A DNA stretch of 51,483 nt from assembly GCA_003552075.1 (NCBI GenBank), contig PUOJ01000035.1, forward strand, positions 1 to 51,483, read 5' to 3'. The notes below the pieces were generated by a model. The model ran no database searches. It was given only the letters and a program-made list of their open reading frames with translations, and was not told the DNA's origin. This document shows positions 1-7,262 of this stretch, one piece after another. Position 1 is the stretch's first letter, and each line of letters begins with the position of its first letter. The position numbers and the translations under genes are program-made. This DNA is from Bacteroidales bacterium. Lineage in GTDB: Bacteria > Bacteroidota > Bacteroidia > Bacteroidales > UBA7960.

Positions 1-74
1 ATCTGAACCCCTTGCTGGGTAATGAAAAATACGTGGTGGCTGTAGATGCCCGGATCCGCATTGTCAAAACGTAA
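1..74 (+). CDS. Acyl-CoA/acetyl-CoA synthetase (NDP-forming), ATP-grasp C-terminal tip, partial
   Basis: An open frame enters from the left edge and ends at TAA 72-74. It reads LNPLL, five residues, then VVAVDARIRIVKT. The pairing 'NPL... VVAVDAR' is the usual end of the ATP-grasp domain of ADP-forming acyl-CoA/acetyl-CoA synthetases, which interconvert an acyl-CoA plus ADP and phosphate with the free acid, CoA and ATP. Only about 23 residues are visible, so the family call depends on this terminal motif. A sodium:solute symporter starts 38 nt downstream on the same strand, which would fit uptake and activation of an organic acid; that link is inference. A related ATP-grasp ligase such as a succinyl-CoA ligase beta chain is possible. 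Confidence 0.5.
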   Translation, partial: LNPLLGNEKYVVAVDARIRIVKT

Positions 75-112
75 ATCAGAAGATTGTCAATCTTTATAAT
101 TGATCATTTTAG

Positions 113-1561
113 ATGGAGTCTGTAAGAATTGTCGTACTGGGATTATATGTCCTGATGATCATCTGGGTGGGCATACGTGGTTTCAAAGGGACCAAAACCT
201 TTAACGATTTTTATCTGGGCGGTGGCAAGGTGGGCCCATGGATGACCGCTTTTTCTTATGGCACAGCCTATTTCAGTGCGGTGCTGTTTATTGGTTTTGC
301 CGGCAATGTGGGCTGGAATTTTGGCTTCTCAGGCCTCTGGATTGCCCTTTTCAATGCATTGCTCGGCGTCCTGGTCGTCTGGTGGATGGTCGGCATGCGC
401 CTGAAAGATGCGGCGAGCGAATATGGGGCCTACACCATGCCCGACTTTTTGCTGAAGCGCTATCGTGCCCCTGAGCTCAAGCTGCTCGCCAGCCTGGTGA
501 TCTTCGTGTTCATGATCCCATACACTGCCGCTGTATTCATGGGGCTTTCTTATCTGTTTACTTCCAGTTTTCACATCGAATACTGGCACGCCCTGGCATT
601 CATGGGCTTCTTTACGGCACTCTACATGGTGCTTGGCGGTTACAAGTCTATGGCCCTGATCGACATGATCTTTGGCATCATCATGGCCGTGAGTGTGATT
701 ATATTATTTTTCAGCACGGTGGGCGAGGGGGGCGGTCTGCCGCAGATCACTTTTGCCCTGCAGGAAATCGATCCTGGTCTGACCCGTGCCGTGGGCCCGC
801 CGGGATGGTGGCCCCTGCTTTCCATGGTGCTGCTTACCAGCATGGCGCCCTTTGCCATGCCACAACTGATGCAAAAGTTTTATGCCATCAAGGACAAGTC
901 CACCATCAAACGCGGCATGATCGCATCCACGTTTTTTGCCATCCTGATTGGAGGGGTCGCTTATTTTATAGGGTCGACCTCGAGGATTTTTCTTACCCCG
1001 GAGTCGGCACCTGCTGCCTTTGATTTGCAGGGGAGACCAATATTTGACATCCTGATGCCGGAACTTCTGACCAACGTGGTGCCGGTTTCCCTGAGCGTCA
1101 TTATTCTGCTGCTGATACTCTCCGCATCCATGTCTACCCTGGCGGCCCTCGTGCTGGTATCAAGTTCCACGTTTGTCAAGGACTTCTTCCAGGGGTTTAT
1201 CAATACGGGCATCAAGGACAAGACCATGACCCTGATGATGCGCCTGATGAGCGCCCTTTTTATTCTCTTGTCGGTGGTGCTGGCCTATTTGAATATCGAC
1301 AGCATCGTAATGATCCTGGGTATCTCCTGGGGAGCCCTGGGTTCGTTTTTCCTCGGACCCTTTATCTGGGGTTTGTACAGCAAAAAAATGACCCGCGCTG
1401 GGGCAATCGCTTCGGGAACAGGTGGGCTGCTGGTATGCCTTGTGCTCTATGGGGCTGGATTGCCTTCTCCACAGGCAGGTACAATAGGCATGATCACCTC
1501 ATTGACCTTGAATCCGCTGGTCAGTATGCTCACCCGGCCCAATGAGGGTACCACTACCTAA
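113..1561 (+). CDS. Sodium:solute symporter family (SSS) transporter
   Basis: This 482-residue, very hydrophobic protein has about 12-13 predicted membrane segments and belongs to the sodium:solute symporter family, which couples Na+ entry to uptake of sugars, amino acids or carboxylates across the inner membrane. The early segment around residues 30-65 (DFYLGGGKVGPW, then AYFSAVLFIGFAG) is the family's TM1/TM2 sodium-site region. The length is normal for the family. The substrate cannot be read from sequence. The gene follows an acyl-CoA synthetase end by 38 nt and is followed after 7 nt by an outer-membrane beta-barrel gene, so an outer-plus-inner membrane uptake pair is plausible. The start at 113 is the first ATG and leaves a complete first helix. 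Confidence 0.88.
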   Translation: MESVRIVVLGLYVLMIIWVGIRGFKGTKTFNDFYLGGGKVGPWMTAFSYGTAYFSAVLFIGFAGNVGWNFGFSGLWIALFNALLGVLVVWWMVGMRLKDAASEYGAYTMPDFLLKRYRAPELKLLASLVIFVFMIPYTAAVFMGLSYLFTSSFHIEYWHALAFMGFFTALYMVLGGYKSMALIDMIFGIIMAVSVIILFFSTVGEGGGLPQITFALQEIDPGLTRAVGPPGWWPLLSMVLLTSMAPFAMPQLMQKFYAIKDKSTIKRGMIASTFFAILIGGVAYFIGSTSRIFLTPESAPAAFDLQGRPIFDILMPELLTNVVPVSLSVIILLLILSASMSTLAALVLVSSSTFVKDFFQGFINTGIKDKTMTLMMRLMSALFILLSVVLAYLNIDSIVMILGISWGALGSFFLGPFIWGLYSKKMTRAGAIASGTGGLLVCLVLYGAGLPSPQAGTIGMITSLTLNPLVSMLTRPNEGTTT

Positions 1562-1568
1562 AAAATGT

Positions 1569-2870
1569 ATGTCCAGTATCATAATCCCCAAGACCATGTT
1601 GCACAGGTTTATCCTTCTGTTTTCTATCCTCTTATGTGTTGCCCAGCATGCAGTTGCCAGTGATGATCTGACGGTTGAAAGCGAAGCGCCCGACAGTTTG
1701 GAAGATGCTGGCTTTTCCATCAGTTTCCAGGGCTTTGTAAAGACAGACTACTGGGTAGACAGCCGCACGGTTGTAGCCGCGCGGGAAGACCTGTTTCTGC
1801 TTTACCCTTCCAGGGAAAGATTGGATGAGAAAGGCCGCGACATACATGGTGATCCTGTGTTTAACTTTTCAGCCATCACATCACGCGTGGCCACCCACAT
1901 TACTGGTCCGGATGCATTTGGCGCCAAGGTAAGCGGAGTGATTGAGGCCGACTTTTCCGGAGTTACTGACGCAGACATCAACGGGTTTCGTTTGCGCCAT
2001 GCCTATCTGAACCTGTCATGGGAACGTTGGGATCTGCTTCTGGGGCAATGGTGGCATCCAATGTTCTCTGCAGCAGTATTGCCTGATGTGGTATCGCTGA
2101 ATACCGGTGCCCCCTTTCAGCCATTCATTCGAAACCCCCAGGCCTCACTGACCTATCACCACGGTCAGTCCAGCTGGATCATATCAATGATTGGCCAGCG
2201 CGACAATGCCAGTGATGGTCCACATGGCGCGTCGCCTGACTATCTGCGCCATACGACCATCCCCAACTTTCACCTCCAATGGACCCGCAACCATCAACAT
2301 CTGACCACAGGCCTGGCCGCAGATTATAAAGTGATCCGTCCCCGGATGGAAACTGAAGGCGTCCTGGAAGATGATGCAAGCCTCTATACCGATGAACAAA
2401 TTGCTACTTATGCCTTTATGGCTTTCGGTGGTTTTTCGAGGGGTAAGCTCAACCTGAAAGCCAAAACCATCTATGGGCAAAACCTCAGTGAACACCTGAT
2501 GCTTGGAGGCTATGCTGAAAAGGAAATTGATGATGATGGATTCGTGCGCTATACACCCTTAAACCACCTGTCTTCCTGGTTCAATATGGTATATGGCGAA
2601 CGCTTGCGCGGAGGCTTGTACCTGGGTTATGCACGCAATCTTGGTGCAAGCGACGATGTGGAAGGCCGATATTATGGACGGGGCAGCGACATTGCCTACC
2701 TTTATCGCATATCACCTTCTTTGCGTTTTGCTTCCGGCAATGTGGAGCTTTGTGCTGAGCTGGAATATACAGCAGCTGCCTATGGCGAAACAGATCGAAG
2801 GGGTCGCGTGAAAGACTACCAGGAAGTGGGAAACACCAGGTTGCTTTTCACCGCCTTTTATTATTTCTGA
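1569..2870 (+). CDS. Outer-membrane beta-barrel protein, porin-like
   Basis: The protein has an N-terminal signal peptide (MLHRFILLFSILLCVAQHAVAS) followed by alternating hydrophobic/polar strands rich in aromatic residues. It ends in aromatic residues (FTAFYYF), as expected for a protein inserted by the BAM machinery. The segment GQWWHPMF and then NTGAPFQPFIRNPQ recalls porin-like proteins found across Bacteroidota, but I cannot name a family with certainty. The ORF track starts at 1542 inside the symporter gene; ATG 1569 or 1596 are better starts because both put the hydrophobic signal segment near the N-terminus. The 7-nt gap suggests co-transcription with the symporter, and the protein may be the outer-membrane entry route for the same solute (inference). 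Confidence 0.7.
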   Translation: MSSIIIPKTMLHRFILLFSILLCVAQHAVASDDLTVESEAPDSLEDAGFSISFQGFVKTDYWVDSRTVVAAREDLFLLYPSRERLDEKGRDIHGDPVFNFSAITSRVATHITGPDAFGAKVSGVIEADFSGVTDADINGFRLRHAYLNLSWERWDLLLGQWWHPMFSAAVLPDVVSLNTGAPFQPFIRNPQASLTYHHGQSSWIISMIGQRDNASDGPHGASPDYLRHTTIPNFHLQWTRNHQHLTTGLAADYKVIRPRMETEGVLEDDASLYTDEQIATYAFMAFGGFSRGKLNLKAKTIYGQNLSEHLMLGGYAEKEIDDDGFVRYTPLNHLSSWFNMVYGERLRGGLYLGYARNLGASDDVEGRYYGRGSDIAYLYRISPSLRFASGNVELCAELEYTAAAYGETDRRGRVKDYQEVGNTRLLFTAFYYF

Positions 2871-3269
2871 GAATTGTCCTGGCCTTGCCATTGTGATGCA
2901 TTGCATTGCCCCTCCACGGTGCTCTTCTTACACTGCCCAGCACCTGCATACCCAGTATATGTCATCCAGCGCTCAGCGTCCATTCCCCATCGCACATTCT
3001 TCGTTTCACAACGCTCATTGCCCATTGCCTGCCGCCATTCTCCAATCGCTCACCGCCTGTGCTCAAAGCCTATCGCCGGGCAGTCATTGCCCATTGCACG
3101 TCGCCCAGCGCTCACCGCCCGGCACTTACCGCCAACCCCCACACTGCCTTGTGCCTTTGCAATCCTTAATATACACACGGGTGGGTCATCTATTTTTGGA
3201 ATTACGTCTTTCTTTTCATAAATTTATGCTATTGAAATCTGATCTATAATGAATGTAAAAACTTGAGTG
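2871..3269. repeat. Gene-free stretch with degenerate C-rich word repeats
   Basis: About 400 bases without a credible gene. From roughly 2940 to 3150 the plus strand is built from variations of a short word such as CATTGCCCATTGCC, CGCTCACCGCC and CATCGCACATT, with C and T dominating. Three overlapping open frames in the track (2874, 2893, 2906) are open in several frames at once because of this composition and are not genes. The last ~90 bases are A+T-rich and probably carry the promoter of the universal stress gene, but I found no exact TAnnTTTG box. Confidence 0.6.
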
Positions 3270-4379
3270 ATGGAAGACAAACTGGTGACCATAGCTACGG
3301 ATCATTACACGGCAGCAGAAGTATTAAAAGCGCGTCTTGAGGCGGCAGGGATCACCTGTTATCTGCGCAATGTACATCTGATTCAGGGTGCAGGCGCTGA
3401 AGGCGTGAAAATTCAGATCCATGAAGAAGACCTGGAGCAGGCATTGAGACTGATGAATGAATGGAAGGCGGAACAGGAAAGGGCTGAGATGAAAAACCGC
3501 CGTGAAGTGCGACGCATACTTGTCCCGGTGGATTTTTCCGAATATTCTAAAAATGCCTGTATGTATGCGCTGAACCTGGCACATAAGCTCAAGGCCGACA
3601 TTAAAATCCTGCATGTCTATTATGCGCCCATCGTTGACCTGGTGCCCATCACCGATGCTTACAGCATACAGGTCGACATGGACATTAACCTACGGGAGAT
3701 GGAGAGCAATGCGCGGAAAGGCTTGCTCAAGTTTGTCAATGAGGTCAGAAAGGAAGCGGCCAGCAAAGATATGGGAGAGGTGAAAATCGGCTACGCCCTC
3801 CGTGAAGGCATTACTGAGGACGAAATTGCCAGGATGGCTGAAGATTATAAACCTGGCATTATTGTATTGGGTACGAAAGGAAAGGGAGAGAAGCAGAGTG
3901 ACATCATTGGCAGTGTGGTGTACAGGGTACTTGACCGTACCAGGGTGCCGGTGCTTGCCATTCCCGAGCATTCATCTTACGATGCTTCCAAAGAGGTGAA
4001 AAACATCGCTTATGCCACTGAGTTTGACGACTCTGACTATGTGGCCATCCGCCGTCTGTTGTCGATTGTCTCCGGGTTTGAGGTCAAGATACACTGCATT
4101 CATTTATCGAAGACCCCCAGCAAGAGTTGGGATGAGGTCAAGATGGACTCACTGAAGAATTATTTTGCCAGGGTGCACCGGGGTGTTGAGGTGGAATGTC
4201 AACTGCTGGAGAGTGATGATGACATGACAGGGATAGAGTCTTTTGTGAAAGAGAAAGGCATCGATCTTTTTTCCATGGTAAACCGCAAGCGAGGCTTACT
4301 TGCCCGGTTGTTCAACCCCGGCATTACACGCAAGCTGATTTATGAAGGCACGATTCCGCTCCTGATCTTCCGGGCCTGA
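3270..4379 (+). CDS. DUF2007 domain fused to two universal stress protein (UspA) domains
   Basis: Residues ~1-68 match the DUF2007 'putative signal transducing protein' fold (LVTIATDHYTAAEVLKARLEA, then a GVKIQIHEED strand). A tandem pair of UspA domains follows, at ~80-235 and ~245-369. The first Usp domain has the ATP-binding signature GxxGx9GS (GTKGKGEKQSDIIGS). The second lacks it, so only the first is likely to bind nucleotide. Usp proteins are cytosolic and help cells survive starvation or stress. The ORF track begins with GTG 3267 immediately before ATG 3270; the ATG is preferred. The gene appears monocistronic, with about 90 nt to the convergent hydrolase gene. The three-domain arrangement is the notable feature. 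Confidence 0.82.
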   Translation: MEDKLVTIATDHYTAAEVLKARLEAAGITCYLRNVHLIQGAGAEGVKIQIHEEDLEQALRLMNEWKAEQERAEMKNRREVRRILVPVDFSEYSKNACMYALNLAHKLKADIKILHVYYAPIVDLVPITDAYSIQVDMDINLREMESNARKGLLKFVNEVRKEAASKDMGEVKIGYALREGITEDEIARMAEDYKPGIIVLGTKGKGEKQSDIIGSVVYRVLDRTRVPVLAIPEHSSYDASKEVKNIAYATEFDDSDYVAIRRLLSIVSGFEVKIHCIHLSKTPSKSWDEVKMDSLKNYFARVHRGVEVECQLLESDDDMTGIESFVKEKGIDLFSMVNRKRGLLARLFNPGITRKLIYEGTIPLLIFRA

Positions 4380-4470
4380 TAGGCTCCTGGTACGCTCTTG
4401 CCAACAGCGGTCTTACTTCCTTCTACGGCGCCCAACGCGTTACTATTATATATAAGTGGACGGCATCCGT

Positions 4471-5418
4471 TTACTTGATGGTCAGGCTCTCATTGAGCCA
4501 GTTCAGCAGATAGTCATAGACTTCTTCCTTGTATTTTTCGTGTAGCAGTTCATGCCTGCCCGGAAAGATTTTTAAGGACAGGTTCTGGAAGTTCTGCTGG
4601 AAGTAGTTTTTATGCAGCTTCACCGCGTCTTTCCCGAAGCGCCCAACCGGGTCTTCCTTGCCTGACATAATAAGCACCGGCAGGGTCTTGCGATAAGTGA
4701 TCAGGCTTTCTGCTGTCCGGGTTGCGGCGATGCCTTTTAATATGGCCTTAAAAAAGCCATTTGACAGGTAAAACCCACAATAGGGGTCCTGTTGATAAGA
4801 TACGACCTCATGCCTCACCGATGAGATCCACTCGTACATCGTGGGCCGCGGTTTGAAGTGTCTGTTAAAAGACCAATAAAACAGCCTGTTAAACCATTTG
4901 CTTTTATAGTCATGGCCTTCAAACAAGACCTTGATCCGCACCAGGTTCAGCGCCAGCATAAGGCCTATGTGGGGCATAACGAAGGAGCCGGAAAGGATCA
5001 ATCCCTGAATATACACCGGGTATAATGCGGTAAAATGTCTCGCCAGCAGAGAACCCATGGAGTGTCCAAAAATAAAAATCGGAATTTTGGGTTGTTCCTT
5101 GCGAATATGGGTATACAGGGCGCGCACGTTTTCAAGCATGCATTCCCAGCCCCTCTGCCGCGCAATCAGTCCTGTTTTTTCAGGGGCTCCTGCTGTTTTA
5201 CCTTGTCCGGGGTGATCACAAATATAGACGCTGTATCCCCGGCCTGCCAAAAAATGGGAGAACTGCTTATATCGTCCGGCATGTTCAGCCATACCCGTAA
5301 TGATCAGAACAATTCCCCTGGCTTCCTGTTGTTCCTGGTGGTACCCGGACACGTGAAACTTCTGATTGCTGGGGCTGTTCAGGTAAAAACTATCTTCCTT
5401 TACGGGTTGGCTTATCAT
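4471..5418 (-). CDS. Alpha/beta hydrolase, monoacylglycerol lipase-like (serine aminopeptidase S33)
   Basis: A lysophospholipase/monoacylglycerol lipase-like alpha/beta hydrolase of about 315 residues. The nucleophile elbow GHSMGS is clear, the acid is probably the Asp in GKEDPVG, and the catalytic His is in FPGRHELLHE, giving the order Ser-Asp-His. The oxyanion region is ITGMAEHAGRY and the conserved DHPGQGKT loop is present. No signal peptide is visible, so it is probably cytoplasmic or membrane-associated. The ORF track begins at 5475, but the ATG at 5418 (MISQPVKED) is better. The longer start would reach within 9 bases of the divergent DUF454 start and lies upstream of a likely -7 box at 5463-5470. 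The natural substrate, a lipid ester or another ester, is unknown. Confidence 0.8.
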   Translation of the reverse strand: MISQPVKEDSFYLNSPSNQKFHVSGYHQEQQEARGIVLIITGMAEHAGRYKQFSHFLAGRGYSVYICDHPGQGKTAGAPEKTGLIARQRGWECMLENVRALYTHIRKEQPKIPIFIFGHSMGSLLARHFTALYPVYIQGLILSGSFVMPHIGLMLALNLVRIKVLFEGHDYKSKWFNRLFYWSFNRHFKPRPTMYEWISSVRHEVVSYQQDPYCGFYLSNGFFKAILKGIAATRTAESLITYRKTLPVLIMSGKEDPVGRFGKDAVKLHKNYFQQNFQNLSLKIFPGRHELLHEKYKEEVYDYLLNWLNESLTIK

Positions 5419-5462
5419 GTTCGCACGATTTTTCCGACCTTTGTGCCATTCTTTAAACAGGC

Positions 5463-5470
5463 CAAATATA
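5463..5470 (-). promoter_or_regulatory. Candidate -7 element (TATATTTG) for the hydrolase gene
   Basis: The minus strand reads TATATTTG, an exact TAnnTTTG Bacteroidetes -7 box, placed 44 nt before the chosen hydrolase ATG. No good -33 TTTG is seen at the right distance, so the call is tentative. Confidence 0.35.
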
Positions 5471-5484
5471 AACAATTAAGCAGG

Positions 5485-5910
5485 ATGCAGGAAGAAAAAC
5501 CCGATTTTGGCAAGCAGTTGAATCCCTTTCAGCGCTTTTTGTTTACCCTGGGGGGCTTAGCCAGTTTCGGACTGGGTTTTCTCGGTGTTTTTGTTCCCTT
5601 GTTGCCCACGGTCCCATTCCTGCTTTTGTCGGCCTATTGTTTTGCCAGGAGCTCCGAACGTTACTACCAGTGGTTGATCAACCACCGGTACTTTGGTGAA
5701 CACATATTGAATTATCGTGACCACCATGCCACTACGGCCCAGATAAAAAGGGGGACCATCGCCCTGCTTTGGATCAGCATTGGCATAACTGCGATTTTTG
5801 CCGTCAGCCTGTGGTGGATCAGGCTGATTCTCCTGATCATAGCAGTCAGCGTGACCATTCACGTGGCTTCGCTGAATACGGTGGCGAAAAAAAAACAGGG
5901 CCCTCCGTAA
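5485..5910 (+). CDS. DUF454 (YbaN-like) inner-membrane protein
   Basis: A 141-residue membrane protein with the DUF454 signature: FTLGGLASFGLGFLGVFVPLLPTVPF gives the first hairpin, followed by the conserved SAYCFARSSERYYQWL segment and two C-terminal helices (ALLWISIGITAIFAV and IRLILLIIAVSVTIHV). The family is found in many bacteria as a small inner-membrane protein without an established biochemical role. The ORF track extends upstream to 5035, but that part is antisense to the hydrolase; ATG 5485 (MQEEKPDFGKQL) starts the conserved protein. The last codons (KKKQGPP and the stop) coincide with a hairpin that acts as the slyD terminator on the other strand. Confidence 0.8.
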   Translation: MQEEKPDFGKQLNPFQRFLFTLGGLASFGLGFLGVFVPLLPTVPFLLLSAYCFARSSERYYQWLINHRYFGEHILNYRDHHATTAQIKRGTIALLWISIGITAIFAVSLWWIRLILLIIAVSVTIHVASLNTVAKKKQGPP

Positions 5911-5921
5911 GAAGGGCCCTG
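5887..5921 (-). terminator. Intrinsic terminator of slyD, overlapping the DUF454 stop codon
   Basis: A perfect 9-bp stem, CAGGGCCCT (5896-5904) and AGGGCCCTG (5913-5921), encloses an 8-nt loop. On the minus strand the stem is followed by nine U (plus-strand A run 5887-5895), a textbook Rho-independent terminator for slyD. The plus strand lacks a T tract after the stem. The DUF454 stop codon (5908-5910) lies inside the loop. Confidence 0.88.
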
Positions 5922-6030
5922 CAAAATGCGTGTGCATTCAATTCCTGTTATTCATGCTTTTCATGAACAACGCAGGTTGGCGAAAACCACATGCTGTCCG
6001 GTCATTTCGGGCGGGCATGCCGTTTGCGAT

Positions 6031-6522
6031 CTATTCGGGCTTTACATATCCCTGCGTGATCTCTTCAGGTGTGGGCTCGCGGCGGCGCACCACTTCACCT
6101 TTGAAATGCAGATCCATGCCAGCCAGTGGATGGTTGAAGTCCATTTTTACCTTGTCTTCCCCAATATCCATCACCTTGCCACGATGTGGGTTACCTTCCT
6201 GATCTTCCATGTTGATGATGTTGCCTTCTACGAGCAGGTCTTCAGCCAGCTTGCCGTCAATCACAAAAATGCTCTTTGGCAAGTCTACGATGGCTTTATC
6301 GTTTACCTGTCCATATGCCTGATCCGCCTGGATGGTAAACTCAAAGGACTCATTCTCTTTTAAATCCTTTACGTTCTCCTCAAAACGCTGGTTCAGGCGC
6401 CCTACGCCAAATAAAAATTCAATGGGCTGATCTTTTTTTACCGTTTCCAGCACTTCTCCTTCAGGTCCTCCTTCTCGCAGCTCATAGGTGAGTGCGATAA
6501 CTTTGGGATCGGTTTGCGTCAT
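6031..6522 (-). CDS. slyD: FKBP-type peptidyl-prolyl cis-trans isomerase, SlyD family
   Basis: A 163-residue SlyD-type FKBP isomerase that speeds cis-trans interconversion before proline and also acts as a chaperone. The FKBP halves flank an insert-in-flap domain. Visible marks are ALTYELRE at the N-terminus, PIEFLFGVGRLNQRFEENVKDLKENE, the AYG motif (QAYGQVND) and the C-terminal FKBP strand MDFNHPLAGMDLHFKGEVV, which is highly characteristic. The histidine/cysteine-rich nickel-binding tail of E. coli SlyD is missing; the protein ends TPEEITQGYVKPE, so a metallochaperone role is unlikely. It is expressed from its own promoter, divergent from rpmG, and ends at a strong terminator. Confidence 0.93.
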   Translation of the reverse strand: MTQTDPKVIALTYELREGGPEGEVLETVKKDQPIEFLFGVGRLNQRFEENVKDLKENESFEFTIQADQAYGQVNDKAIVDLPKSIFVIDGKLAEDLLVEGNIINMEDQEGNPHRGKVMDIGEDKVKMDFNHPLAGMDLHFKGEVVRRREPTPEEITQGYVKPE

Positions 6523-6551
6523 AATGTATGCTTGTTAGGTTTAAAAATGAA

Positions 6552-6581
6552 CGGGATCATCCCATCAAAGGGAAAATCCCG
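6552..6581 (-). promoter_or_regulatory. Two-tier inverted repeat in the slyD leader
   Basis: CGGGAT pairs with ATCCCG (6552-6557 / 6576-6581) and, inside it, TCCC pairs with GGGA (6560-6563 / 6570-6573) around a 6-nt loop, separated by a symmetric 2x2 internal loop. It lies 30-60 nt before the slyD start and within the predicted transcript. It could be an RNA hairpin or a repressor site; neither can be decided from sequence. Confidence 0.45.
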
Positions 6582-6601
6582 AAACGACTTGATTTAACAT
6601 G

Positions 6602-6632
6602 CGAAGGTAAACAAAAATGATCTAAACTGCAA
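6602..6632 (-). promoter_or_regulatory. slyD promoter, Bacteroidetes type
   Basis: The minus strand has TTG (6630-6632) in a T-rich -33 block, a 20-nt spacer and TACCTTCG (6602-6609), seven of eight matches to TAnnTTTG. The same TACYTTCGCATG string precedes pyrG. Confidence 0.5.
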
Positions 6633-6690
6633 AAAATCAATAAGTTTTATTTTTTTGGCCGGAATATTTTTTGTTTTCCTGCGCATTATC

Positions 6691-6720
6691 TTGCCGGAAC
6701 ATAAAAATTTTGTATTTTTG
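6691..6720 (+). promoter_or_regulatory. rpmG promoter, Bacteroidetes type
   Basis: TTG at 6691-6693, a 19-nt spacer and an exact TAnnTTTG box (TATTTTTG, 6713-6720). It lies 30 nt before the rpmG ATG and probably drives the rpmG-DUF4295-ftsY-rimO run. Confidence 0.6.
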
Positions 6721-6750
6721 CGCTTCTGAAAACATAAAGTACGCACAGTC

Positions 6751-6939
6751 ATGGCAAAGAAAACGAAAGAAGCACGACACCAGGTGATTCTGGAGTGCAC
6801 AGAACATAAAAGCAGTGGAAAGCCGGGTACATCAAGGTATGTCACTACCAAGAACAAAAAGAACACGCCCGATCGTCTGGAGATTAAAAAATACAACCCC
6901 ATTCTTCGGAAAATGACCATTCATAAAGAAATCAAATAA
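6751..6939 (+). CDS. rpmG: 50S ribosomal protein L33
   Basis: A 62-residue basic protein whose sequence is that of bacterial L33: [19 protein letters not shown], followed by [24 protein letters not shown], the conserved core that binds 23S rRNA near the E site. Only one cysteine (in ECTEH) remains, so this is the zinc-free (C-minus) form. In many Bacteroidota rpmB (L28) sits directly upstream, but no rpmB-like frame exists between slyD and this gene. DUF4295 follows after 12 nt, consistent with one transcript. A long frame on the other strand (6594-6920) is an antisense shadow. Confidence 0.95.
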   Translation: MAKKTKEARHQVILECTEHKSSGKPGTSRYVTTKNKKNTPDRLEIKKYNPILRKMTIHKEIK

Positions 6940-6951
6940 AACTGAATTAGT

Positions 6952-7110
6952 ATGGCCAAGAAAGTAGTTGCAACCCTGAAAACCGGAACAGGTAAAGGAT
7001 TTGCCAAAGTCATCCGGATGCATAAATCTGAAAAGTCAGGTGCATATGCCTTTGAAGAAGAAATTGTTGATAGTGAGAAGGTGAAGGAATATCTTGCACA
7101 GAAGAAATAA
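6952..7110 (+). CDS. DUF4295 family small basic protein
   Basis: A 52-residue protein below the ORF-track cutoff. It starts at ATG 6952 (MAKKVVATLKTGTGKGFAKV), continues through KSEKSGAYAFEEEIVDSEKVKEYL and stops at TAA 7108-7110. This matches the DUF4295 family, which is nearly confined to Bacteroidota and typically encoded just after rpmG. It is very basic at the N-terminus, and the invariant placement beside ribosomal protein genes suggests a ribosome-associated role, but no function is established from sequence. The 12-nt gap to rpmG implies co-transcription. It is a good taxonomic marker for the window. Confidence 0.9.
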   Translation: MAKKVVATLKTGTGKGFAKVIRMHKSEKSGAYAFEEEIVDSEKVKEYLAQKK

Positions 7111-7262
7111 TCCGCCAAATGGATGACCCCTGCATGCACTGGTGAATGCACACCATATCACCCCTGAGCTTGCGGGACCGACAGGAAACTTTTCAGATCT
7201 GCTCCAATACCCTTGGTGCAGGTCTGTTTTTTTATGGTTATTATCCACCTAAATCAAATGCT

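Noticed and set aside
2874-3249. Three overlapping plus-strand ORFs (115, 118 and 87 aa) after the porin gene
   Set aside because: They are open in several frames together because of a C-rich word repeat; the peptides are P/H/S/C-rich with no domain.
6594-6920. 108-aa ORF on the minus strand over rpmG
   Set aside because: It is antisense to the clear L33 gene and begins inside it; hydrophobic A+T-driven composition.
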